A stretch of 58,110 bases of DNA from Candidatus Obscuribacterales bacterium (GTDB lineage Bacteria; Cyanobacteriota; Vampirovibrionia; Obscuribacterales; Obscuribacteraceae): NCBI GenBank assembly GCA_019745415.1, contig JAIETF010000029.1:1-58110 (forward strand), given 5' to 3'. A program made the position numbers and the translations under genes. A model generated the notes under the pieces. The model was not told where the DNA came from. It was given only the letters and a program-made list of their open reading frames with translations, and did not search any database. Positions 51,424-58,110 of the stretch are shown piece by piece; position 1 is the first letter of the stretch, and every line of letters begins with the position of its first letter.

Positions 51424-51626
51424 GCTTAAAGAGCTAGCGCTAATGTAGCGACTGCGAATAAGGTTAAATTGCTGCCTTCAGTGGGGTAGTTACGTGGACA
51501 AGGTGAGGCAAGTTGCCGAACTTTTAATTATTATCGATTTATCTACTTTCACCCACACCTGACAAAACCAAAGACCCAGAAAGCTCAATCCACAATAAAC
51601 GAACAGATCAGGCAACCCCACCTTTA
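51424..51626. other. Region between esterase-like gene and leader ORF
   Basis: About 200 AT-rich bases with no recognised element. The promoter for the rightward orphan at 51719 should lie here. Confidence 0.35.
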
Positions 51627-51722
51627 ATGGCTGAGGAATGCCGACTCGAAGCAACGATGACCGAAGCGCTAGCTCCGGTCGTTTTTATTTCTCTGTGCAA
51701 ACCAAGAAAAGGAGCACTATGA
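51627..51722 (+). CDS. Putative 31-residue leader peptide
   Basis: ATG 51627 opens a 31-residue frame (MAEECRLEATMTEALAPVVF followed by a basic end) that spans a terminator-like hairpin and stops at TGA 51720-51722, overlapping the ATG of the next gene in an ATGA junction. The ribosome site is poor. This would couple leader translation to the downstream gene and could control attenuation at the hairpin. Confidence 0.35.
   Translation: MAEECRLEATMTEALAPVVFISLCKPRKGAL
51659..51686 (+). terminator. Leader hairpin with T tract (attenuator candidate)
   Basis: GACCG-AAGC pairs with GCT-CGGTC (51659-51680, one mismatch), followed by GTTTTTATTT. It lies 30 bp before the start of 51719-52369, so it looks like an attenuator rather than a gene-end terminator. 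Confidence 0.65.
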
Positions 51723-52369
51723 AGGGCAAGTTCCACACCCGTCCCGGCGGCAAGCTCGTGCGCGTCAAGAACCGCTTCGGCGGCAACGACGCGCAGCACT
51801 GCCGCTACTCCATGCTCTGCCGCCGCGAGAGCCTGGACGCCGTGCTGCAGCACGACTTCGACGAGCAGGTGCGCCTCGCCGCCGAGGAGCCCGTCAAGGA
51901 GGAGCCGGTCTCCACCTGGACGGTCCTCGAGCCCATGTCGGGCAAGTTCCGCAAGACGATCTTCGTGATCGAAGCGGACGAGGACCTGGCCATCCGCGTC
52001 TACGCCGCCCGCAACGGTGGCCGCCACCCCCTCAAGGTGAGCTGCGACTGCGGCTGCGGCTCCGACTACAGCCTCTACGAGGTGAGCGGCACCCTGGCCC
52101 AGGCCACCGCTTCGGCGCGCAACTGCCCCTACGGGCTGAGCCGCTCCGGCGAGATCTCCTACCGCGAGGGGCGGCGCAAGCCCAACCCCGAGCCCATGTT
52201 CGACTACCACACCCTGGACCAGTTCCTCGCCCGCAAGGACGTGGTGCTGATCAGGGAGGCGGACATGACCGTGGCCGACTTCTGCGAGCCCACCCCGCGG
52301 CTCACCGGCCCGCACCAGTACAGCCGCGAACAGCTCGCCCTGGCCTGGGTTCTGGACGCCGAGCTCTAG
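51719..52369 (+). CDS. Orphan protein with CxCxC motif
   Basis: A 216-residue soluble protein, very GC-rich. The basic N-terminus (MKGKFHTRPGGKLVRVKNRF) could bind nucleic acid. A central CDCGCGSDYSLYEV (~105-118) together with a later single Cys (RNCPYG) and C39/C45-like residues near the N-terminus may form a zinc site. ATG 51719 follows AAAAGGAGCACT. Single-gene block with an attenuator-like leader, a terminator with G-U pairs and a palindrome. No family recognised. Confidence 0.75.
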   Translation: MKGKFHTRPGGKLVRVKNRFGGNDAQHCRYSMLCRRESLDAVLQHDFDEQVRLAAEEPVKEEPVSTWTVLEPMSGKFRKTIFVIEADEDLAIRVYAARNGGRHPLKVSCDCGCGSDYSLYEVSGTLAQATASARNCPYGLSRSGEISYREGRRKPNPEPMFDYHTLDQFLARKDVVLIREADMTVADFCEPTPRLTGPHQYSREQLALAWVLDAEL

Positions 52370-52380
52370 CGAGCGCTTTA

Positions 52381-52422
52381 GAAAAGGGGAGGGACGGCGG
52401 TCCTTCTCCTTTTCTTTTTTTC
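52381..52422 (+). terminator. Terminator of the 51719-52369 block
   Basis: GAAAAGGGGAGGGAC (52381-52395) pairs with GTCCTTCTCCTTTTC (52400-52414) with two G-U pairs, then TTTTTTT. A second T run (52444-52451) precedes the palindrome. Confidence 0.9.
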
Positions 52423-52459
52423 AAAGCAAAACCGACCAGTCTGTTTTTTTTCAAGCTTA

Positions 52460-52476
52460 TACTACTTCGATTAGTA
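52460..52476. repeat. Block-end palindrome, copy 8
   Basis: TACTA-CTTCGAT-TAGTA, perfect arms and a 7-base spacer, preceded by TTTTTTTTCAAGCTTA. It lies 38 bp beyond the terminator of the single-gene block 51719-52369. Confidence 0.85.
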
Positions 52477-52536
52477 CCTGGAGGCATATTCATTAGAGGC
52501 ATACTCAAAAAGTGATAACAGAAGCAGAGCCGCTGC

Positions 52537-53088
52537 CTAGGTCTGCTTCTGTCTGGCATACTTTGAAAGAGCATTGATACCGTCCGGCTTAGTACGTTTG
52601 CCGGTGCGCACTTCAGTTTGAACTTGCAAGGCTTCTCGCAAAATATTGTTGTCTATAAGACCCATATTGATCAGAACGCCACCTAGAGGGGTGATGCTGT
52701 CATGAACTTCTTTGAGGGCAAGGGTAAGCTCCTCTATAGAAATAATGCCGCTTGAAAGCAATAGCTCACCCAGGCGCGCAGAGGGCATAGTAGCCTGAGG
52801 TTGCCAGCCAAGCTGGTCTAAAGCTTGATCCAGGGTAATCTTGCTGCGCGACGCTGCAGAAAGAGCCATAAAAGCCAGCTCCAATTCCAAGTGTCCATCA
52901 CGCACCAAAGCCTGCGCTTCTACCGCAGCCTGCAAATCCTCCTTGGTGATAAAGCCTGACATGATCAAGACTTTCCCAATCATCTGACCTGTGTCTTCAG
53001 CAATCAAACAGGCCTCATTCAAATCTTGCTTACGCAAGACCCCGGCACGAGTCAGTAAATCGCCGACACGAATAGTTTTCTCCGCCAT
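52537..53088 (-). CDS. Stand-alone tandem GspE-N-like domain protein
   Basis: A 183-residue soluble protein. Two copies of a helical domain that resembles the N-terminal domain of type II secretion/pilus ATPases GspE/PilB are seen: GDLLTRAGVLRKQDLNEACL with GKVLIMSGFITKEDLQAAV (~6-55), and GELLLSSGIISIEELTLAL with GGVLINMGLIDNNILREAL (~95-155). No ATPase domain follows. In full enzymes this domain binds partners or cyclic-di-GMP. Start ATG 53088 is preceded by GAGGGACCCTTG. Probably a partner or regulator of a pilus/secretion or signalling machine elsewhere. Confidence 0.7.
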   Translation of the reverse strand: MAEKTIRVGDLLTRAGVLRKQDLNEACLIAEDTGQMIGKVLIMSGFITKEDLQAAVEAQALVRDGHLELELAFMALSAASRSKITLDQALDQLGWQPQATMPSARLGELLLSSGIISIEELTLALKEVHDSITPLGGVLINMGLIDNNILREALQVQTEVRTGKRTKPDGINALSKYARQKQT

Positions 53089-53268
53089 CAAGGGTCCCTC
53101 GTGCACTCCTATAGACTTAATTCGCAAGCCAGTGCATTCCTAAACTCTAGATAAAGTAATATTTCTTTCTTCAAGGTTTCAGCCGGGTACAAAGGGGCGT
53201 TCACATATGGTTCCGGCTTTGTAAATATTCTAGGGAAGTGGTTCTGGCAAGATAAGCGGCAGGTAAAA

Positions 53269-54747
53269 GTGGACAACAAAAGTCTATTTTGGTTCAGACA
53301 AGATCTAAGACTGTGCGACAACCCGGGACTCTTTGATGCAGTTCAAGCAGCGCCAGGTAAGGCACTTCTAGTCTATATATATGCCCCCGAAGAAGAAGCA
53401 CCCTGGCAGCCTACCGGCGCCAGTCTCGTCTGGCTGCATCACAGCCTCAAGGCTCTGCAAAGCGATTTGGCCGCAAAGGGAGCCAAGCTTCATATTTTCA
53501 AAATTGGCGCCAATGAAAGATTCCAGAGCAGCAGAGAAGTACTGGAATTTCTCTGCCGCAAACTTGAGATCGTCTCAGTGTTTTGGAACAGACGCTATGA
53601 ACCTGCTGTTATTGCCAGAGACACCAATATCAAAGCAGCTCTCAAAGAGCTAGGATTCGAAGTAGAAACCAGAAGTGGTGCACTTCTAAACGAACCCTGG
53701 CAGGTAAAGACAAAAGAAGGAAAACCCTTTCAAGTCTTTACTCCGTTCTGGAAGGCATGCCTAAGTCAAATGGATTTAGACCCGCCGCTAGCCATTCCCG
53801 ACCTTAGGCTGCAAAATTATGGAGTTCTTGAGGGCGAATGCAGCATCGAAGATCTAGATTTGTTGCCCTCGATAAACTGGGACAAAACAATAATCGAAGC
53901 CTATACACCGGGCGAGAGGAAAGCACAAGCATTGCTGCTAGAGTTCCTCAAAAAGAAAGTCGCGAACTATCACCATGATCGAGATCTTCCTCATCTGGTT
54001 GGTGTATCTCGACTCTCACCCTATCTGCATTTCGGTGAAATCAGCGCCCGGACGGTTTGGTATCAGACTAAAGAATTCTGCCAACAAAATAAAAAAGTAG
54101 CCGAAGAGGCAGCACATTTTCTTAGAGAACTGGGCTGGAGAGAATTTTCACACCATCTACTCTTTCACTTTCCCAGCACCACCGACGCACCGTTGCGCAA
54201 AGATTTTCTGCACTTTCCCTGGCAAAGCGATGGCACCCTTTTGAAAGCCTGGCAGAAAGGGCAAACCGGATATCCAATTGTCGATGCCGGTATGCGAGAA
54301 CTCTGGCAAACCGGCATTATGCACAACCGTGTGCGCATGATTACTGCTTCTTTTCTGGTCAAGCATCTTCTGCAACCCTGGCAAGAAGGGGCAAAATGGT
54401 TCTGGGATACTTTAGTCGACGCCGACCTGGCTCAAAATACTCTAGGCTGGCAGTGGTCTGCCGGTTGCGGCGCAGACGCAGCGCCATACTTTCGTATTTT
54501 CAATCCCATGCTGCAGGGAGCAAAATTTGATCCCGACGGAATTTATGTAAAGCAGTACGTGCCGGAACTGAAAAATTTACCGGCAAAATATATCCACTCC
54601 CCTTGGACCGCACCACCAATGGTGCTAGCCTCTTGCGGCATCACCCTGGGTGAAACTTACCCTCATCCAATCGTAGACCACGGAAAAGCAAGAGAAAGAG
54701 CACTAGCTGCCTTTCAGTCTCTCAAGGCTACTTCAACTCGCGCATAA
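53269..54747 (+). CDS. phrB: Deoxyribodipyrimidine photolyase
   Basis: A 492-residue photolyase of usual length. It has LFWFRQDLRLCDNPGL at the N-terminal antenna domain and, in the FAD domain, RLSPYLHFGEISARTVW (~250), ELGWREFSHHLLFHFP (~285), GQTGYPIVDAGMRELWQTG (~340), NRVRMITASFLVKHL and WQWSAGCGADAAPYFRIFNP (~395). It uses blue light and reduced FAD to split cyclobutane pyrimidine dimers in DNA. GTG 53269 follows GGCAGGTAAAA. Its 3' end overlaps the convergent gene 54728 by 20 bp. Class I CPD type is most likely. Confidence 0.95.
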   Translation: MDNKSLFWFRQDLRLCDNPGLFDAVQAAPGKALLVYIYAPEEEAPWQPTGASLVWLHHSLKALQSDLAAKGAKLHIFKIGANERFQSSREVLEFLCRKLEIVSVFWNRRYEPAVIARDTNIKAALKELGFEVETRSGALLNEPWQVKTKEGKPFQVFTPFWKACLSQMDLDPPLAIPDLRLQNYGVLEGECSIEDLDLLPSINWDKTIIEAYTPGERKAQALLLEFLKKKVANYHHDRDLPHLVGVSRLSPYLHFGEISARTVWYQTKEFCQQNKKVAEEAAHFLRELGWREFSHHLLFHFPSTTDAPLRKDFLHFPWQSDGTLLKAWQKGQTGYPIVDAGMRELWQTGIMHNRVRMITASFLVKHLLQPWQEGAKWFWDTLVDADLAQNTLGWQWSAGCGADAAPYFRIFNPMLQGAKFDPDGIYVKQYVPELKNLPAKYIHSPWTAPPMVLASCGITLGETYPHPIVDHGKARERALAAFQSLKATSTRA

Positions 54748-55585
54748 AGAAATCTTCGATATCTTTCTCCTTGATATCGCCGTCTACAGAAAGAAAGAGC
54801 GAAGCACGATCACGCGCTCTTTTTAGGTCCTTACTTAATCGAAAGAAACTAGCATCGTAGGGCTGCCAGCCAAATTCCTTCACTTCGAACATCACTTTTG
54901 TAGTGTTTTCTCTTCCATTATTTGTTCTTGTCTTTAATCTTCTCTCGGGCCCTGTGATCATCTCACCGAACCAATGCCGCCTCATAAGCTGCTTACAATA
55001 AATTGGCAAAATCTCGCCGCGGCTCTCCACAGAGAGAAGATCGGTTAATACTTTCAAGACCGCCGGAGGCAGCCCTTGTACCTTGATTGAGTCCAGCTCA
55101 GCAGCATTGAGCTCTGTGTTTACGTCTTTGGGACCAGAATTTTTGGCCAGAGAATTTTTAGACAGAGAATCTTTAGACAGAGAATCTTTAGACAGAGAAT
55201 CTTTGCGCATAAAAGTAGTTCGCGTCACTTTCTGCCCAAACTTCTCGCCTACCAACTTCTCAACTTTTCTGTCCCACTTGATCTTGGGATAGTCCTCACG
55301 CAGATCTTCCACATACCATTTAAACGAAACCTCCAGAAAGGTCTTGTTCTCAGGATTGATCATTATGTAAGACTGCGGCTTGGCTGCCAGCCATAGACCT
55401 TCGCCAATCTTTGTGCGAATGCGAATGCCTTGCTCTGATAATCTCATGGAAAAAACATCGAAAAGCTCACCCGCCCCTTTCAATACGAGCATCTTCTCTA
55501 AGGCCAAGGCGGGAGGCAGAAAAGTAAAAAACAAAAAAACAGTCGAGAAAAGCAGGCGCCTGGCTAAAAAGAGGGGGATTTTCAT
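54728..55585 (-). CDS. Exported protein with KDSLS repeats
   Basis: A 285-residue protein with a signal peptide (LLFSTVFLFFTFLPPALAL). The N-terminal MLVLKGAGELFDVFSMRL and QGIRIRTKIGEGLWLAAKP parallel the paralog encoded just upstream. Residues about 127-150 hold four near-identical five-residue units (KDSLS, KDSLS, KDSLS, KNSLA), a slipping-prone repeat at 55135-55210. A conserved FFMRELK-like end (EKDIEDFFMRELK) is shared with the paralog. Probably periplasmic. Its 5' end overlaps the upstream paralog by four bases, typical of one operon. Confidence 0.75.
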   Translation of the reverse strand: MKIPLFLARRLLFSTVFLFFTFLPPALALEKMLVLKGAGELFDVFSMRLSEQGIRIRTKIGEGLWLAAKPQSYIMINPENKTFLEVSFKWYVEDLREDYPKIKWDRKVEKLVGEKFGQKVTRTTFMRKDSLSKDSLSKDSLSKNSLAKNSGPKDVNTELNAAELDSIKVQGLPPAVLKVLTDLLSVESRGEILPIYCKQLMRRHWFGEMITGPERRLKTRTNNGRENTTKVMFEVKEFGWQPYDASFFRLSKDLKRARDRASLFLSVDGDIKEKDIEDFFMRELK

Positions 55586-56373
55586 TTTAGTGTCCCCGAA
55601 TAGAGATCATCCAATTCTCTTTCGTCTAGTCTTTTGCCTGATGAGAACATAAAGTCAGCTTTATCTTGCACCAATCTATAGGCAGGCGCTCTGAACAACT
55701 CTGCCTTGACAGGCTTGACCTCGATTTTTTCTATTCTAAGTAGATGCATCCATTCATAGCGTTTTTCTAAATCTGGTCCATCGGTATCATGGAAGCGTCC
55801 GCTGTACTGATAGATAGACACAGGCAAGGCAGAGTCAGAGCTTACTTCGCCGACTAAAAGCTGGGACCACTTGGCGATAACTTCTTTAGAAAGAGGCACT
55901 TTCTCAAGATAGATAATCTCTGCCTTCTTGAGCTTCTTAGCTTTCTTGCGCGGGCTCCGCCCCTTATAGACAAGCAACTTATAAGAGGGTAAGGGCGAAA
56001 AATTCAGATCAGACTGAACCTTCTCGCTGTTTTCTAGGTTGAAGCGGGGATGACCAAAATTTTTAACACCAAACTTATCATCAGAAACTATCTTGGTATG
56101 GTTCTCATGGTTCATTAGCAAGCAACTATTGAACTGCGGACCTTGCCAAAGCGCACTGCCCAAATGATCAATCACCAAAATACCTTGGTTGGACAAATAA
56201 ATGCGCACGGCACCGCTGCGCACGCCTCGACCGCCTAAAACAAGCATCTTTTCTTGCGAAGCCTTGGCGAGACACGGCTCAACTTGAATGAAAAAAGAAA
56301 GCAGTAGAGCAAAAGCGCCTATAAAAACAGATAAGCGCCTGTTCTGGTAGATGGTCGTTAGAACTTCTCGCAA
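55582..56373 (-). CDS. Exported protein, paralog of 54728-55585
   Basis: A 263-residue protein with an N-terminal hydrophobic export signal (SVFIGAFALLLSFFIQVEPCLA). MLVLGGRGVRSGAVRIYLSN and QGILVIDHLGSALWQGP match the start of its downstream paralog, and both end with a DERELDDLYSGTLK / DIEDFFMRELK motif. A ...RKKAKKLKK basic stretch lies in the middle. First gene of a two-gene leftward operon (ATGA overlap). Located in the cell envelope; function unknown. The family seems to recur in this genome (see 27963-28694). Confidence 0.75.
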   Translation of the reverse strand: MREVLTTIYQNRRLSVFIGAFALLLSFFIQVEPCLAKASQEKMLVLGGRGVRSGAVRIYLSNQGILVIDHLGSALWQGPQFNSCLLMNHENHTKIVSDDKFGVKNFGHPRFNLENSEKVQSDLNFSPLPSYKLLVYKGRSPRKKAKKLKKAEIIYLEKVPLSKEVIAKWSQLLVGEVSSDSALPVSIYQYSGRFHDTDGPDLEKRYEWMHLLRIEKIEVKPVKAELFRAPAYRLVQDKADFMFSSGKRLDERELDDLYSGTLK

Positions 56374-56756
56374 ATTGCGGCAACCTGCTTGAACGAGACG
56401 AAAATTTTCTCATTACTATGGCGGCCCTGTCAAAATCCCGACAACCTATCCAAATTAATGCGCCCAAGGCTGAGGGCGGAAATAAGCTGAAAAACATCAC
56501 AGCTAAGAGACTTGCAGCCAAAAACGTCGTCGGTTTAACTTCTCACTGCATCCATCTTTACTTCATCGGCAGTTCTTCTTAAGCAATCAATTTAGCTATC
56601 TAAATAGTTCTCTGAGCAGTTTTCCAGAACCGAACCAAGCAGTACTTTGTGCTGCTCGTCATTGCCGCAAAAGTAAAGCAAATCGGATGAAAGCGAAGAG
56701 CACAAACTCTTCAACCCCAAACCGCGCCCAAAAGCGCACCCTTACCAAGGAAAATC
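56374..56756. other. Divergent intergenic region
   Basis: About 380 bases between the two exported paralogs (leftward) and the rightward orphan at 56757. It should hold both promoters. Nothing specific recognised. Confidence 0.35.
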
Positions 56757-57029
56757 ATGAGCAAGATCCCCACCCCGCAAGACCTGGCCGCCGACAAGTC
56801 GCAGAATGACGAAGCCGCACGCCGTGCCCGCATCCCGACCGACGTGACCAACTTCACGAACGACATCGTGGCAGCCATGCGCAAGGGCGACACCTTCCTC
56901 TCGGTGCGCACCCGCATGCCCGAGCCCGAGGCCCAGACCCAGCTCTACAACGACTTCCTGGCCAGCGGCTGGGTGCTCTCCTTCCACAGCGCCCGCACCG
57001 GCGGCTCGATCACCTGGAAGAAGCGCTAA
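56757..57029 (+). CDS. Small orphan protein
   Basis: A 90-residue, very GC-rich gene. A polar N-terminus (TPQDLAADKSQNDEAARRAR) is followed by a helix (VTNFTNDIVAAMRKG), a helix with acidic face (EAQTQLYNDFLAS) and strand-like GWVLSFHSARTGGSITWKKR. The start follows CCAAGGAAAATC. No signal peptide. Single-gene block ending with a terminator and a shared palindrome. No family recognised. Confidence 0.75.
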   Translation: MSKIPTPQDLAADKSQNDEAARRARIPTDVTNFTNDIVAAMRKGDTFLSVRTRMPEPEAQTQLYNDFLASGWVLSFHSARTGGSITWKKR

Positions 57030-57112
57030 GCGAAGCTCAGCGCCCTCCTAGTCGAGCAAAACAAAAAATAGGCTTCGCTCGCTCTAAGCTCGACTAAACA
57101 TGCTCTTTCTTG

Positions 57113-57156
57113 GTAAGTCTGAAATTGCTGAAAAGCTCTTCCAGACTTACTTTTTC
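57113..57156 (+). terminator. Terminator of the 56757-57029 block
   Basis: GTAAGTCTG (57113-57121) pairs with CAGACTTAC (57142-57150), followed by TTTTTCGCC. A second loose stem AGCGAAGC/GCTTCGCT (57026-57079) lies upstream. Confidence 0.8.
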
Positions 57157-57164
57157 GCCGTTAC

Positions 57165-57181
57165 CACTATCTCTTATAGTG
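57165..57181. repeat. Block-end palindrome, copy 9 (shared)
   Basis: CACTA-TCTCTTA-TAGTG: both outer bases changed but complementary, so the arms still pair perfectly. Spacer 7. The compensating change supports selection for symmetry. It lies between convergent blocks 56757-57029 and 58110-57297. Confidence 0.85.
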
Positions 57182-57199
57182 TTTTGAAGCAAAAGAGAG

Positions 57200-57245
57200 A
57201 AGAAAGAAAAATTGCGCTCCAGTGGATTATCCAACTGGAGCGCAA
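57200..57245 (-). terminator. Terminator of the PP2C/57297 operon
   Basis: TTGCGCTCCAGT (57212-57223) pairs with ACTGGAGCGCAA (57234-57245). On the minus strand TTTTTCTTTCTTCTC follows. Strong intrinsic terminator. Confidence 0.9.
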
Positions 57246-57296
57246 CTCATCTAGGTGCCTAAGCCAACTGTCTGACTGCCTTTTCTGCGTTGAAGC

Positions 57297-57623
57297 TTAG
57301 CTGTTCAGCGCATCAAGCTGGAGCGCGCGAGCTTGATTGAACGCTGACCAGCCATGCTGCAGCGCCAACTCAGCTCGCCGCAGCAGACGCTCAATCATTC
57401 GGCTGCCGCCTGCGGCATCGGCTTGCGCCTGTCCTTCTTGCAAGAGATGCTCGTAAGAGGGAATCGACGCCGCCTGAGCCCGCTCGCAAGCGTAGTCGAG
57501 ATGGGGCTTGCGCAGCACTGCCAGGTCTGTGCCCAGCCCATCTTCACGCAGTTGGGCAATGGCGCTCTTGAGCGCCTGAACACCCTGATTGCAGACATCG
57601 AACCGGTTGCTGAAAGAAGCCAT
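57297..57623 (-). CDS. Orphan helical protein downstream of PP2C
   Basis: A 108-residue helical protein (NQGVQALKSAIAQLREDG, GSRMIERLLRRAELALQHGW). ATG 57623 follows GAGGAGGTTGATC; the site overlaps the stop of the PP2C gene (57626), so translation is coupled. No membrane segment. The tight link suggests it works with the phosphatase. Last gene of the leftward block. No family recognised. Confidence 0.75.
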   Translation of the reverse strand: MASFSNRFDVCNQGVQALKSAIAQLREDGLGTDLAVLRKPHLDYACERAQAASIPSYEHLLQEGQAQADAAGGSRMIERLLRRAELALQHGWSAFNQARALQLDALNS

Positions 57624-57625
57624 GA

Positions 57626-58110
57626 TCAACCTCCTCGTTTAAAGAGTGAACCGAAAGATGAGAGAACACGCGAAAGCAACTTAGCCAGGGCAGCCAGGCC
57701 AACTGGTGTGGACGGCGCCGCAGGCGGCACGATATGCTTGGCGACCAGCACTGTGACATTGTCTTTGGGATCGCCATCAAGCGCAGCCTGCATGAGAGAC
57801 TCGTTGATTGCAGCAGCGCTAGCCGCCGCAGAGAGCTTCTCAAGCAAGACCGCCTCAGAGAGGGTATTGTTCAGCCCGTCACTGCAGAGAAGAACAACAT
57901 CTCCCTCCCTCAACACTTCTTTGCGATAGTCCGGCTCTGCCGAATTGTGCCCCAAACTACGGGTAATCACATTGCGCTGATAGGGCAGGCTGTGATCGAC
58001 GGTGAGCTGAATCAACTCACCTGCTCTCAGCAAATAAACACGACTATCGCCGACCCAGACCATATGCATTTCAGCATCGTCCAGATAGACCATAGTCAAG
58101 GTCGAACCCA
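57626..58110 (-). CDS. PP2C-family serine/threonine phosphatase, 5' part outside window
   Basis: The frame is open to the right edge; the last 161 codons are seen. Motifs match PP2C: GSTLTMVYLDD at the start, VWVGDSRVYLLRAG, ITRSLG, VVLLCSDGLNNTLSE and DPKDNVTVLVA, with the metal-binding Asp in GDSR, SDG and DN. It dephosphorylates Ser/Thr in signalling, in the cytosol. A partner kinase is not in view. The C-terminal 35 residues are a short hydrophobic/basic tail (LAALAKLLSRVLSSFGSLFK) that may attach to the membrane. Overlaps the next gene's ribosome site. Confidence 0.9.
   Translation of the reverse strand, partial: GSTLTMVYLDDAEMHMVWVGDSRVYLLRAGELIQLTVDHSLPYQRNVITRSLGHNSAEPDYRKEVLREGDVVLLCSDGLNNTLSEAVLLEKLSAAASAAAINESLMQAALDGDPKDNVTVLVAKHIVPPAAPSTPVGLAALAKLLSRVLSSFGSLFKRGG

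Overview
The window looks like chromosome (or a chromosome-sized replicon) of a Gram-negative, non-photosynthetic bacterium with a large genome. It encodes an OmpA-type protein, many Sec-type signal peptides, several TPR membrane proteins, a TldD/TldE pair, an acyl-CoA dehydrogenase, UDP-GlcNAc 2-epimerase and a photolyase. The mix (long TPR proteins, families of small exported proteins, many orphan genes) reminds me of the Obscuribacterales / Melainabacteria group, but that is an impression; there is no rRNA or other marker gene here. No tRNA, rRNA, CRISPR array, transposase or integrase was recognised.

Two gene populations alternate. One is ordinary-looking, moderate in GC, with weak Shine-Dalgarno sequences: tldD-pmbA-TPR (16.1-21.0 kb), TPR protein (23.5-24.6), OmpA and an exported protein (26.6-28.7), TPR protein (38.2-39.3), PLD-type protein (41.3-42.8), acyl-CoA dehydrogenase, wecB, a DUF4388-like protein and a pseudo-esterase (46.9-51.4), then a GspE-N-like protein, photolyase and two exported paralogs (52.5-56.4). 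The other consists of compact blocks of GC-rich genes with strong AGGAG/GAGGA ribosome binding sites, mostly orphans: 0-5.4 kb (two SLOG-like paralogs), 6.1-13.1 (metallopeptidase, unusual FtsH, orphans, cysteine hydrolase, RHH protein), 14.1-15.9 (orphans, DnaC-like ATPase), 21.1-23.1 (metallophosphatase, membrane protein; weaker member), 24.9-26.2, 30.0-38.0 (PPDK-like fusion, CX5R phosphatase, MFS, TPM/Gly-Cys proteins, RimI), 39.5-40.9, 43.1-43.4, 44.2-45.3 (Pth2 and a sigma factor), 45.9-46.5, 51.7-52.4 and 56.8-58.1 (orphans, PP2C phosphatase).

The most striking signal is a 17-bp interrupted palindrome (consensus TACTA-N7-TAGTA, spacer always 7) found nine times. Every copy lies in T-rich DNA just beyond the terminator that ends a GC-rich block; none ends an ordinary gene. 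Where two blocks converge, one copy is shared. I do not know such an element; it could be an operator, a protein roadblock or a recombination site.

Other notable items are a roughly 600-nt hairpin-dense RNA gene with its own terminator (28.98-29.63 kb), followed by a second structured leader in front of a PPDK-like protein that has lost the PEP/pyruvate domain and gained an unknown C-terminal half; an FtsH with two membrane/periplasmic modules; a (GACA)n tract inside a short upstream ORF before the pth2-sigma operon; and small leader ORFs coupled to downstream genes.
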